DNA from: a virus
Virus record (IMG/VR): IMGVR_UViG_3300050123_000024
Coordinates: 1-40,017 of that record
Length of the DNA: 40,017 nt
Strand: one strand, 5' to 3'
Shown here: one piece after another, positions 22,399-29,915 of the stretch
Position numbering within the stretch: position 1 is the stretch's first letter
Layout: each line of letters begins with the position of its first letter
Program-made: the position numbers and the translations under genes
The notes under the pieces: model-generated
Told to the model about the DNA's origin: nothing
Seen by the model: the letters and a program-made list of their open reading frames with translations, nothing else
Databases searched by the model: none

Positions 22399-22412
22399 GG
22401 GGGAAATACATA

Positions 22413-22586
22413 ATGGATAAATGTTTTGCGGATAAAGGGAATGAGTGTTCAGCACTTACTAAAAAAGAATGCCAAGACTGTGGATTCTTTAAAACAGAAG
22501 AACAACATCAAAAAGATAAAAAGAAGGTATTCAATAGATTATCTAAGCTCGGATTAACTTATCTTCTTAAAAAATACAAGGAGTAA
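22413..22586 (+). CDS. Small Cys-rich protein, 57 aa
   Basis: AGGGGGG precedes ATG 22413. CFADKGNECSALTKKECQDCGFFK gives four Cys for zinc, then a charged helix ending KKYKE. Related small proteins often sit before terminase genes in Firmicute phages. It is the last gene of the early operon. Function unknown. Confidence 0.6.
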   Translation: MDKCFADKGNECSALTKKECQDCGFFKTEEQHQKDKKKVFNRLSKLGLTYLLKKYKE

Positions 22587-22705
22587 AAATAAATCAATAT
22601 ATTTTTGCATTTGGTGTACGGGGGTAAAATAAACGTGATATTATGTCACTGTAGTAGTTTGGCTAGAACTATACCCAAGCGACAATAATTCATAATTCTT
22701 CATAC

Positions 22706-22740
22706 AGCCTGCCGAATTTTGGCAGGCTACCTCCTTTTTA
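22706..22740 (+). terminator. Terminator of the early operon
   Basis: AGCCTGCC (22706-22713), loop GAATTTT, GGCAGGCT (22721-22728), then CCTCCTTTTTAT. The 8-bp G+C-rich stem is a strong terminator for the 13 kb operon. The stretch 22587-22705 shows no other feature. Confidence 0.85.
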
Positions 22741-22757
22741 TAGGGGTGAAAGTGTTG

Positions 22758-22820
22758 TTGACATTAACAATAAAATAATGTTAAATAATACTTGACAAAC
22801 GTCATGACAAGATATATTAT
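22758..22820 (+). promoter_or_regulatory. Two promoters of the small operon that holds the CRISPR-like repeat
   Basis: Promoter 1: TTGACA (22758-22763), 17 bases, TTAAAT (22781-22786). Promoter 2, the stronger: TTGACA (22792-22797), 17 bases, TATTAT (22815-22820), placing a start near 22827. Between its two boxes lies GTCATGAC (22801-22808), an 8-bp palindrome, within CTTGACA-N7-TGACAAG, an imperfect dyad. This is a good operator for the ribbon-helix-helix protein encoded two genes on. Confidence 0.75.
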
Positions 22821-22853
22821 AGGTATATCAAATAAATGGCGGAGGGAAACAAA

Positions 22854-23027
22854 ATGAGAAAAGTTTATTGTCAATATTGCGGAGAGTTATTAGAAAATAG
22901 TTGTGATTGTGAAAGAGAGTTAGCAGAAGAAAGAGAACAATTCATTGAAGATTATGAAAATAGTCCCGAAACTCAATATGGATGGGCACAACAAGATTTA
23001 ATAGATACGCGGAGGCGTGAACAATGA
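22854..23027 (+). CDS. Small zinc-ribbon-like protein, 57 aa
   Basis: GGAGGG precedes ATG 22854 (an in-frame ATG at 22836 lacks a site). CQYCGELLENSCDCE gives four Cys for zinc; the rest is acidic. It is the first gene of the small operon. Function unknown; in this context an anti-CRISPR role is possible but not shown. Confidence 0.6.
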   Translation: MRKVYCQYCGELLENSCDCERELAEEREQFIEDYENSPETQYGWAQQDLIDTRRREQ

Positions 23028-23191
23028 GCGACACAAGAAGAACATTCCGCATGACAGATGAAGAATACGAAGCATTAAGGATACAAGCTGAGAAGCTAGG
23101 AACAGACCGCACAGGATATATAAAGCTGATAGTAGCATTAGATACAGCAACAGAGATAATAAGAAAGCTGAGGGAACAAGATGAAAGTTAA
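23024..23191 (+). CDS. Ribbon-helix-helix putative repressor, 55 aa
   Basis: The layout RRTFRMTDEEYEALRIQAEKLG, then TGYIKLIVAL and a helix, is a ribbon-helix-helix fold (strand RTFRMT, two helices). Such small proteins bind short palindromes and repress their own operon. It could act on the dyad inside the promoter at 22792. In anti-CRISPR loci small DNA-binding 'Aca' proteins play this part. It overlaps its neighbours (ATGA, and 11 bases with the next). Confidence 0.7.
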   Translation: MSDTRRTFRMTDEEYEALRIQAEKLGTDRTGYIKLIVALDTATEIIRKLREQDES

Positions 23192-23333
23192 AATGTTAAT
23201 TAATAAAAGAATATCGCTGAAAAAGGGTAATATATATGATGCAAGGGAAAGAGATAAGAATTCATTGTGGGTAAAAGATTTGAAAAATGATGAGTGGGTT
23301 GTCAGTAAAAAACAAATAGAGATTGTCAATTAA
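23181..23333 (+). CDS. Small basic hypothetical protein, 50 aa
   Basis: It starts inside the end of the ribbon-helix-helix gene. The sequence KVKMLINKRISLKKGNIYDA, with WVVSKKQIEIVN at the end, suggests a small beta barrel. Function unknown. The CRISPR-like repeat lies 20 bases after its stop, in its terminator. Confidence 0.55.
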   Translation: MKVKMLINKRISLKKGNIYDARERDKNSLWVKDLKNDEWVVSKKQIEIVN

Positions 23334-23340
23334 AAAAATT

Positions 23341-23408
23341 AAAGGAATCCTAAGTTTTAGAGCTGTGTTGCTCTAAATGGTATTAAAACTTGTGGGTTTC
23401 TTTTTTTA
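23341..23408 (+). terminator. Terminator hairpin containing the CRISPR-like repeat
   Basis: AAAGGAATCC (23341-23350) pairs with GGGTTTCTTT (23394-23403), and AAGTTTTA (23352-23359) pairs with TAAAACTT (23384-23391), an 18-bp stem broken by a 1x2 internal bulge. T residues follow to 23407. Inside is a second small hairpin, GAGC (23360-23363) with GCTC (23370-23373). So the repeat is in the transcript's 3' end, folded as the terminator. Confidence 0.8.
23354..23389 (+). CRISPR. Solitary type II-A-like CRISPR repeat, candidate RNA anti-CRISPR
   Basis: Exactly 36 bases, the type II-A length. It begins GTTTTAGAGCTGTGTTG (first 17 bases as I recall the S. thermophilus CRISPR3 repeat), has AATGGT at positions 23-28 and ends TTAAAAC. 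Against that repeat I count 29 of 36 matches; the seven differences fall at positions 18, 20-22 and 29-31. Here positions 18-22 create a hairpin with the preceding GAGC. There is no second repeat, spacer or cas gene. It lies in the crRNA sense with respect to the promoter at 22792. A decoy for tracrRNA/Cas9 is the best explanation; see the finding. Confidence 0.75.
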
Positions 23409-23430
23409 TGTGGAACAGTAAGAGGATAAC

Positions 23431-23613
23431 ATGAGAACATACATTATACACTGGATAAGATTAATAACGTGCCAAGATTGTGCATTGCAATATATAGATG
23501 CTAACGACACGAAAAAGAGAATATTAGCACAGGACAGAAGGACGAGACCGAAATGCCGAGGTTGCCCGAGATTGGATAAAACACTGGAGCGATATTATGA
23601 GGTAGGGACATGA
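23431..23613 (+). CDS. Small basic Cys-containing protein, 60 aa
   Basis: AAGAGGATAAC precedes the ATG. CQDCALQYIDA and CRGCPRLDKT form a possible four-Cys zinc site; the centre is basic. It is the first gene after the repeat-bearing terminator. No family recognised. Confidence 0.55.
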   Translation: MRTYIIHWIRLITCQDCALQYIDANDTKKRILAQDRRTRPKCRGCPRLDKTLERYYEVGT

Positions 23614-24056
23614 TAGACGTTATTGAAATTAAAAAAGCAACACAGTTGGCTATACAAAAGCAAAATGAACAATTTGTTTCTGACTACGAAAAAGAGAATG
23701 TTGAATTAATTGAAAAGATTAATGAGGAAATTACTAAAAGTGCAAACTTAGGGTTGCATGAATGTGATGTTAAAACTAATGCAAATCTTTATAATTGCAA
23801 TGAAATTAATAATCCACTAATTAAGTATTTAAACTTAAAAGGGTTAAATGCCAGGGCATATATTTACACAACTATTATAATTTGGTGGTATACAGTCAAA
23901 ACTTGTGAAGAGGATTCCTCAAGCGATGATGACGACGACGATGTTAAACCGTGTGAAGGATTAAGCTTCAACGAAGAATCAGCCTATTACAATAGCAACG
24001 AAACAAGTATAGAAAGAAGTGAAAGATTAGGTCACGATTGTATGTATACAAAGTAA
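23610..24056 (+). CDS. Hypothetical protein with acidic run, 148 aa
   Basis: It overlaps the previous gene by 4 bases. The N-terminal half is helical and charged; near residue 105 there is SSSDDDDDDV, an acidic run. A 10-base hydrophobic stretch (IYTTIIIWWYTV) does not look long enough for a membrane helix. Function unknown. Confidence 0.55.
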   Translation: MIDVIEIKKATQLAIQKQNEQFVSDYEKENVELIEKINEEITKSANLGLHECDVKTNANLYNCNEINNPLIKYLNLKGLNARAYIYTTIIIWWYTVKTCEEDSSSDDDDDDVKPCEGLSFNEESAYYNSNETSIERSERLGHDCMYTK

Positions 24057-24087
24057 AATGAGAACTGTGTACGGCTAAAGGAGCGGT

Positions 24088-24207
24088 ATGAGAGAGTTGA
24101 TATTTAGATATGGTAAGTCATATATAATTAAACTGATATTTATATTGATATTTATAGCAGCAGTAATTACTACAATGGTGTGCGAATTGATAAATTTAGG
24201 GAGGTAA
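24088..24207 (+). CDS. Single-helix membrane peptide, 39 aa
   Basis: AAAGGAG precedes ATG 24088. The peptide is a hydrophobic helix (IIKLIFILIFIAAVITTMVC) with a short charged N-terminus. Its end holds the ribosome site of the terminase gene. Function unknown. Confidence 0.45.
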   Translation: MRELIFRYGKSYIIKLIFILIFIAAVITTMVCELINLGR

Positions 24208-24209
24208 CT

Positions 24210-24653
24210 ATGAGTAAATTAACAGGTATGCCAAACGGCAGGCCATTACTATTTGGAACAGTAGAAGACATGAAAAAGAAAATAGATGAATACTTTAATA
24301 GTTGTTATAGGGTAGTAGAAGATGATAAAGGTAATAAGAATACAGAGAACATAAGACCGTTGACAATAACAGGACTAGCATTAGCATTAGACACGAATAG
24401 AGAAACATTGCTGAATTATGGTAATAAAGAAGAGTTTTTTGACACTGTACGCGCGGCAAAGCTGAAAATACAGAACTTTGCAGAGGAAAACCTCTTCACA
24501 AACCGCAACGCAAGCGGGATTATATTCAACCTCAAAAATAACTATGGTTGGGCTGATAGAATTGAAACAGATAATATCAACCACAACTACAATCAAGACA
24601 TAACCGCCTTATCCGATGCAGATATTGACGCAGAAATAGAGAAATATAACTAA
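24210..24653 (+). CDS. terS: Terminase small subunit (DNA packaging)
   Basis: ATG 24210 follows GGGAGGTAA; a start at 24180 would lie inside the previous gene. The 147-residue protein matches the small terminase family: MPNGRPLLFGTVEDMKKKIDEYF, RPLTITGLALALDTNRETL, and FNLKNNYGWADR. The helix-turn-helix at about 60-80 binds the packaging site. The protein ends with an acidic tail that would contact the large subunit. Confidence 0.88.
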   Translation: MSKLTGMPNGRPLLFGTVEDMKKKIDEYFNSCYRVVEDDKGNKNTENIRPLTITGLALALDTNRETLLNYGNKEEFFDTVRAAKLKIQNFAEENLFTNRNASGIIFNLKNNYGWADRIETDNINHNYNQDITALSDADIDAEIEKYN

Positions 24654-24971
24654 ATGGTAATTCTATTTCCAATTGATATTTGCTAGGGGTTACTACAACA
24701 CGAGGAATATTGGTGATATTTAGTGCCAAAAATATAGGGGTTTATACTTCCAAATTGGAAATTTTACTTCCAATTGTAATGTATAAAAACTCAAATTCAC
24801 TGTATAAAGTTATCGTTTATACATTAGTTTAATATTCGCTTATTTTGTTGATTTCTTGTAATGTAGTGATAGTGAGGGTTTGAGCAACAAAATGATATAA
24901 TATTAGCACAAAATAACTGTTTTGTATAATTGGGGTGAAAACGATAACTTACCTAAAATATAGGAGGGTTT
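24654..24971. other. 318-bp non-coding gap with repeats; candidate packaging/regulatory site
   Basis: There is no ORF of note here. TTCCAATTG-type elements occur at 24667, 24748 (as the palindrome TTCCAAATTGGAA) and 24768. TGTATAAA occurs at 24780 and 24801 and as an inverse (TTTATACA) at 24816, making a hairpin with a 7-base loop. An extended -10, TGATATAAT (24893-24901), could begin transcription of the packaging genes. The gap between small and large terminase genes is a usual place for pac or cos. Confidence 0.45.
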
Positions 24972-25271
24972 ATGAATATACCTGAGAAAGTAAAAGTAGG
25001 TGGCATGAATTACACAGTAACACAGAGCGACAAGATAATTGATATTAAACGGTGTAGAGGGCTTATAAACCACGAAATGCACACTATTGACATAGATAAC
25101 GCTGTGCAAGATAAGCAAGGTTGTGAACAAACATTCTTACACGAATTAGTACATGCAATTACGAGAGAACGCAGTATTAAATTTGATTGTGGAGATAATG
25201 AATCAATCACTGATGAAATTGCAAAAGGATTACATCAAGTGATTATAGATAATCCCGATATATTCAAGTAG
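24972..25271 (+). CDS. HEXXH zinc metallopeptidase-like protein, 99 aa
   Basis: AGGAGGG precedes the ATG. TFLHELVHAITRE contains the HEXXH zinc site, with a Glu-rich third ligand region (ITDEIAKG). Size and layout fit small ImmA/IrrE- or SprT-like peptidases. ImmA-type enzymes cleave phage repressors, which here would be attractive because the repressor lacks self-cleavage, but its location beside terminase genes is unusual for that. Function therefore open. Confidence 0.6.
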   Translation: MNIPEKVKVGGMNYTVTQSDKIIDIKRCRGLINHEMHTIDIDNAVQDKQGCEQTFLHELVHAITRERSIKFDCGDNESITDEIAKGLHQVIIDNPDIFK

Positions 25272-25275
25272 GTGA

Positions 25276-26757
25276 ATGATGGATAGAAAAGATAAAGAAC
25301 GTAAGCTTCTTTTATTGAGAGAGAAGCAAAGACGAGAAAGCTCAGTTAGAGCAAAACAAGACTGTGAATACTTCATTGAAAATTATGTATACATAGAGGA
25401 CAGAGATTCTAAAGAATTAGCCGTTCCCTTTATCTTGTGGGACGGTCAAAAGAAAGCCTTAAATGACTTCCAAAACGAAAGGCTTAACATAGTCCTTAAG
25501 GCACGTCAACTAGGTCTTACATGGCTTACATTAGCCTATGCTGTATGGTGTATGATATTCAAGCCAGGATACATGGTAGTAGCGTTAAGTAAGAAGGATG
25601 ATGATGCAAAAGAACTTGTTAGACGTGTCAGTTTTATATTACGATATATGCCCGATAAGCCTCAGATATACGCAACAACAACACAAGTTACAATCAACCA
25701 TAAGAACGGTGAACCTTCAACATTCAAGTCGTTCACAGCAGCACCTGACAGCGGACGATCATTTACAGCTAACTTAGTTATCTTGGATGAGTGGGCATTT
25801 CAACAATGGGCCAGAGACATATGGACAGCTGCGTATCCTACGATTAACAGACCAACAGGCGGTAAACTAATAGGACTGTCAACAATAGAACGAGGTAGTT
25901 TATTTGAGGATATATGGCTTGCAAGCAAAGAAGGCAACAACACATTTAATCGTATATTCTTAGGGTGGAACACAGACCCAAGACGTACAAAAGAATGGTA
26001 TGCACAGACAAAGAAAGATTTAGGAGATTCAACATTAGCTGAGTACCCTGAGACAGAAGAAGAAGCCTTCTTAGTACCCGGCGGAGCATACTTTAACGAA
26101 TATAAACAATCTATTCATATTAAGCCAGTAGAGTTTGACAAGGCTAATTCCAGGTATTACATAGCCTTAGACTATGGGCGTGACATGTTAGCAGCAGGAT
26201 TATTCGAGATTGACCGTTATGGTTATGCAAGGCAAAAGGGAGAAATATGCAAGAGCGGTTTATTAGTATCAGATGCAGCCGAAGAACTCAGAACCCTTAC
26301 AGCAGGCAAAACAATCTACTCTTACTTAGCACCAAAAGACATGTGGAACTTATCCAATCAGACAGGCAAGAGCAATGCAGAAGTATTTCAGGCTAATGGC
26401 ATATATCTAAGTCAAGTTGTACCCGGTAGTCGTGAACAAGGGGCATATATGTTGGCCGAACATCTTAAGCCTATCATAGTAAAGGATGAACAGACAGGCG
26501 AAGAATACGAGACAGCTTTATTGACCTTTGATGAAGGTATGTGTAAGGAAACGACACGATGCTTGCAGAATATTCAAAAGGATAAGAATAAGCCTAATGA
26601 ATACGCAAATCAGCCACACATTCTCACCCATTCCTGTGACATGCTTTCTTACTTTGTTGCAGGCAGACCAAGACCAGTAATAGTCGAAGAAAAAAAGAAA
26701 AAGAAACTTTGGATGTTTGAAACTAGGCAGGAAAGGAATGACCTTGACATATGGTAA
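25276..26757 (+). CDS. terL: Terminase large subunit
   Basis: The ATPase motor cuts and packs DNA into the prohead. Walker A-like KARQLGLTW (75-83), Walker B VILDEWAF with D171/E172, and coupling motif LIGLST (198-203) are clear. The nuclease half has YYIALDYGRD (D299) and a C-terminal HSCDMLSYFVAGR with another acidic ligand. The 493-residue length is normal. ATG 25276 and 25279 are both possible. The sequence ends 7 bases into the next gene. Confidence 0.95.
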   Translation: MMDRKDKERKLLLLREKQRRESSVRAKQDCEYFIENYVYIEDRDSKELAVPFILWDGQKKALNDFQNERLNIVLKARQLGLTWLTLAYAVWCMIFKPGYMVVALSKKDDDAKELVRRVSFILRYMPDKPQIYATTTQVTINHKNGEPSTFKSFTAAPDSGRSFTANLVILDEWAFQQWARDIWTAAYPTINRPTGGKLIGLSTIERGSLFEDIWLASKEGNNTFNRIFLGWNTDPRRTKEWYAQTKKDLGDSTLAEYPETEEEAFLVPGGAYFNEYKQSIHIKPVEFDKANSRYYIALDYGRDMLAAGLFEIDRYGYARQKGEICKSGLLVSDAAEELRTLTAGKTIYSYLAPKDMWNLSNQTGKSNAEVFQANGIYLSQVVPGSREQGAYMLAEHLKPIIVKDEQTGEEYETALLTFDEGMCKETTRCLQNIQKDKNKPNEYANQPHILTHSCDMLSYFVAGRPRPVIVEEKKKKKLWMFETRQERNDLDIW

Positions 26758-26954
26758 ACATAGATGTTATTAGAAAAGCATATAGAAAATTAAGCAATAG
26801 TAAATCTCAACCAAAGTCTTTAATATATCCCAAATGGTTGGTTGACAAATTAACCGTAGATGGAACTATTGAATGTATAGATGAAGTATTCGGAATAAAA
26901 ATGACATTAAAGAGTAAAGAAGAATATCAATATTGTTTCAAAGAGGTGGAATAA
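26751..26954 (+). CDS. Small hypothetical protein, 67 aa
   Basis: It overlaps the terL stop and is a mixed alpha/beta protein (VIRKAYRKLSNS, LVDKLTVDGTIECIDEV). No family recognised. Position suggests a packaging accessory. Confidence 0.55.
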   Translation: MVNIDVIRKAYRKLSNSKSQPKSLIYPKWLVDKLTVDGTIECIDEVFGIKMTLKSKEEYQYCFKEVE

Positions 26955-27197
26955 ATGAATATAGTATTAATAATCGGCTTGTTACTAGCATTTGTAACAG
27001 GCTTTTTTGTTGCCCTAAAATCAATGCAGATTGGATTACGCTGGAATATACAAATAGCGAATAAGCAGGAACCAGAGCTACACAGTCCTATTGCTCCAAT
27101 AGTAGAGGTAGTGCAGACAACAGCACAGCAGAAAGCAGTTGAGAAAGTTAATAAATTCACATCAGAGCAGTTAGATTCTATCAATCCGTTTTTATAG
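26955..27197 (+). CDS. Single-pass membrane protein, 80 aa
   Basis: An N-terminal membrane helix (IVLIIGLLLAFVTGFFVAL) is followed by a polar Gln/Glu-rich tail ending SINPFL. It directly follows the previous stop. Small membrane proteins between terminase and portal genes are seen in some clostridial phages; function unknown. Confidence 0.6.
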   Translation: MNIVLIIGLLLAFVTGFFVALKSMQIGLRWNIQIANKQEPELHSPIAPIVEVVQTTAQQKAVEKVNKFTSEQLDSINPFL

Positions 27198-27208
27198 GAG
27201 GTGTTTAA

Positions 27209-28939
27209 ATGGCAATTAAAATAGATCCGGCAAGTATAGTAAAAGAGTTTAATCTTGACAAGACCTACAAAACTAGCAAAGGTTTTTTTGCTACATGGAA
27301 AGAGTGTGTAGACTTCAATGAGGGCAGACATTGGGAAAACGTACCAGTGTCTAAAGAAACACGAATGCCGAGAGTTACCACTAATCAAATAAATTTTATC
27401 ACAAGAAACAAGAAGTCTAATATACTTTCACAGAATCTTAAAATGGTTTATTCTCCGGGAGAGTTACCCGAAGATGGTAATTCAGAACCCTTAATGAAAG
27501 CAGCAGAGGATTATACCGATGCAGCAGCACAAACATGGTCAGACATTGACCAGGATGGTTTAATTGAATCATTAGTTAATAATACAATTGTAGAGGGAAC
27601 AGGAATACTGCACTATTTACTTGACAATGAATACAGTGGAGGACAATTCACAGCTTATATAGGCACATTAAAAGGTGAATCAATAAACCTTAAAGATATA
27701 TGTTTTGGTAACCCCAGACTAAGTGCTTATCAAGTCCAGGACCAGTCATTTATTACGATAAGAAAAGCAAGTGATGCTGATACATTGAAAGAACGTGCAA
27801 AGAAAACAGGAACAGGATGGGAAACAATACAGCCAGACGAACCTAAAAAAGGTACAGAATTAGAGAATGAAGTTACTGAGAACTCAAATGTAGCAACAAG
27901 TTATATCAAATATTATCGAAAGAATAAACAAATGTGGTGGGTAGAGGTAACAGAGACAGCAACAATACAGAAGTCTATTGCACTTGCACCATCAATAGAA
28001 GGTATGGAAGTTGAACCTGCTACATTATATCCGATAGTTATTTTAGTTTTAGACGAAATAAAGGATTGCACTTTCGGAAGATCTTCAATACAAGATGTTA
28101 TCCCAATTAACAAAGCTATCAATTGGGTATACAGCATGATTTTAAACAGCGTTCAAGGTAATGCATGGGCAAAGGTATTGGTTAAAGTGGGAGCATTGCT
28201 ACAACCTATTACAAATACACCAGGAGAGATTATAACAGACCATAGCATGATGCAAGGTGCAGATGGTATCAAGTATATGCAACCACCTAATTTTAGTAAT
28301 ATGCCACCTTTACTAGCTGAAAAGCTTATAGAGTTAAGCAGGCAGACTACAAGCACTACAGAGATAAACAGCGGTGAAGCATTAGGTGCTAACATGGCAG
28401 CAGCGGCAATAATGGCATTACAAAGCCAAGCGCAAAAGCCTTATGCTTCTGATAAAAATAAAGTTTATAGAATGGTAAAGTGCATAGGCAGAATTTACGA
28501 GCAGTTTTATAAATCCAATTACAATATGCCAAGACCAATTCAAGGCAAAAATTTAGAGGGAGAAGATATAACCAAAAAATTTACAGGAAGTGATTCCGCT
28601 AAAATAAACTTTGATTTAGTCATTGATGTTGGACCCGCAAACGAATATTCGGAAGCTTTACAATTAACGGTTGTTCAGAATATGTATGACAAAAAAGACA
28701 TAACCAAATATCAATTTGTAAAGTATTCGCCTAAAAACATTGTGCCGCAGGAACTTAAACAAGACTTTGAGAAAGAAGAAAAACTTATGCAAGAACAGCA
28801 AGCACAAGCCGCACAAATGCAACAACACGCAGGGAATATTATGGGGCAACTTAATCCTCAGGAGCAGGCGGTTTTGCAACAGAATCCGCAAATGATTAAT
28901 CAAGTGGTTAATTCTATACAACAACCACAAACATTATAA
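27209..28939 (+). CDS. P22-like portal protein
   Basis: The protein forms the 12-fold ring through which DNA enters. The pattern is that of the P22 gp1-type family: FATWKECVDFNEGRHW, RVTTNQINFITRNKKS, then a DY.D AAAQTWSDID region, and a Gln-rich C-terminus (EQQAQAAQMQQHAGN) forming the long barrel helix. At 576 residues it is shorter than P22 portal (725). It starts after AGGAGGTG. Confidence 0.88.
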   Translation: MAIKIDPASIVKEFNLDKTYKTSKGFFATWKECVDFNEGRHWENVPVSKETRMPRVTTNQINFITRNKKSNILSQNLKMVYSPGELPEDGNSEPLMKAAEDYTDAAAQTWSDIDQDGLIESLVNNTIVEGTGILHYLLDNEYSGGQFTAYIGTLKGESINLKDICFGNPRLSAYQVQDQSFITIRKASDADTLKERAKKTGTGWETIQPDEPKKGTELENEVTENSNVATSYIKYYRKNKQMWWVEVTETATIQKSIALAPSIEGMEVEPATLYPIVILVLDEIKDCTFGRSSIQDVIPINKAINWVYSMILNSVQGNAWAKVLVKVGALLQPITNTPGEIITDHSMMQGADGIKYMQPPNFSNMPPLLAEKLIELSRQTTSTTEINSGEALGANMAAAAIMALQSQAQKPYASDKNKVYRMVKCIGRIYEQFYKSNYNMPRPIQGKNLEGEDITKKFTGSDSAKINFDLVIDVGPANEYSEALQLTVVQNMYDKKDITKYQFVKYSPKNIVPQELKQDFEKEEKLMQEQQAQAAQMQQHAGNIMGQLNPQEQAVLQQNPQMINQVVNSIQQPQTL

Positions 28940-28947
28940 AATAAGTA

Positions 28948-28976
28948 TTGCATATGCTAGACAAATGATATATAAT
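28948..28976 (+). promoter_or_regulatory. Promoter of the moron island
   Basis: TTGCAT (28948-28953), a 17-base spacer and TATAAT (28971-28976) lie between the portal gene and the next start. A separate promoter inside the late operon is typical of morons expressed in the lysogen. Confidence 0.7.
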
Positions 28977-29004
28977 ATAATTATCTTATTAAGGAGGTAA
29001 TTAT

Positions 29005-29409
29005 ATGAATTTAAAGGAATTTGCAAAAACGCTAGATGGAAGAAATGAAGGGGTAGAAACTACAAAACTCGAAGAACTTCAAGCCAAAGAGCTAGGTTAT
29101 GTTATTGTATTTGGTTATTCTGATGATAATGTTGAATTTAGGGGTGCTATTGATGATGAAGCAGGGTGTTTTAATGGTGGAGAAGTTTATTTAGACGAAA
29201 ATGGTATCTTTGAAGAATGTGAAGAAGAATGTAAATATTCCAAAGCCGCAAAGGAAAAATGTAAAGAATTATCAATAGAATGTGAAGGTGAAGAAGGTTA
29301 TTTCTGGACATACGAAATTGGCGTACCACATGAAACCTTTGATATTTTAGATGAAGAAGGCAATAAGTGGTGCCAAGGTATTGTCTTTGAGTTAAAGGAA
29401 GTGCGCTAA
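29005..29409 (+). CDS. Acidic hypothetical protein (moron gene)
   Basis: AAGGAGG precedes the ATG. The 134-residue protein is strongly acidic (CEEECKYSKAAKEKCKE) with several Cys. No family recognised. It is the first gene of the island inserted between portal and scaffold. Confidence 0.6.
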   Translation: MNLKEFAKTLDGRNEGVETTKLEELQAKELGYVIVFGYSDDNVEFRGAIDDEAGCFNGGEVYLDENGIFEECEEECKYSKAAKEKCKELSIECEGEEGYFWTYEIGVPHETFDILDEEGNKWCQGIVFELKEVR

Positions 29410-29573
29410 TGTCTCCAATAACCAAAGGTGAAAAGCTTCCCGATGTTCGAGTATCACAAAAGCTAAAAGCTGAAACCATCAAGGCAGCAGAAATTGAGCA
29501 GGAAAATTTATCAGAATATGTCCGCAAGTCAGTAGAACAACGGAATAAGAGAGTATTGAAGGGGAAGCAATGA
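29409..29573 (+). CDS. Putative ribbon-helix-helix protein (moron gene), 54 aa
   Basis: Its ATG overlaps the previous stop (TAATG). KLPDVRVSQKLKAETIKAAEIE, then NLSEYVRKSVEQR, is an Arc-like ribbon-helix-helix pattern. It may regulate the island promoter at 28948. No proof. Confidence 0.55.
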   Translation: MSPITKGEKLPDVRVSQKLKAETIKAAEIEQENLSEYVRKSVEQRNKRVLKGKQ

Positions 29574-29848
29574 ATTTAAGACGGGAGTTATACAAGCAAG
29601 CACACAACATTAAATCAGACGAGGACGTGAAAGAACATGATTACATCGTATGGATTACAGACAAGCTACGACAATGGAAAAAATTAAATGCGGCAGAAAA
29701 TTGTTTGTTTATATCAGAAAGACAATATGTGAAGTTTGATGAATGGCTGAGTAATGAGGTGGAGGGAATGAAATTGACTAACGAAGAAAAGAAAGAATTC
29801 AGGGAGTGTGCCGTAACCCTTGGAGAGATTATGAAACTAAATAAATAA
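29570..29848 (+). CDS. Hypothetical protein (moron gene), 92 aa
   Basis: It overlaps the previous gene by four bases (ATGA). It is a helical, charged protein (VWITDKLRQWKKLNAAENC). No family recognised. It ends before a terminator. Confidence 0.55.
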   Translation: MNLRRELYKQAHNIKSDEDVKEHDYIVWITDKLRQWKKLNAAENCLFISERQYVKFDEWLSNEVEGMKLTNEEKKEFRECAVTLGEIMKLNK

Positions 29849-29860
29849 GTAATAAACTTT

Positions 29861-29887
29861 AAGCACTCATAATAGGGTGCTTTTTTA
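29861..29887 (+). terminator. Terminator after the first moron group
   Basis: AAGCACTC (29861-29868), loop ATAATA, GGGTGCTT (29875-29882), then Ts to 29886. The stem is the same as that of the terminator at 30550. Confidence 0.9.
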
Positions 29888-29915
29888 ATACAAAGTATGC
29901 AAGGAGGTGGTCAAG

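Noticed and set aside
23334-23430. A full CRISPR array or mini-array around 23354
   Set aside because: No second copy of the repeat stands within 100 bases on either side and no cas genes are present.
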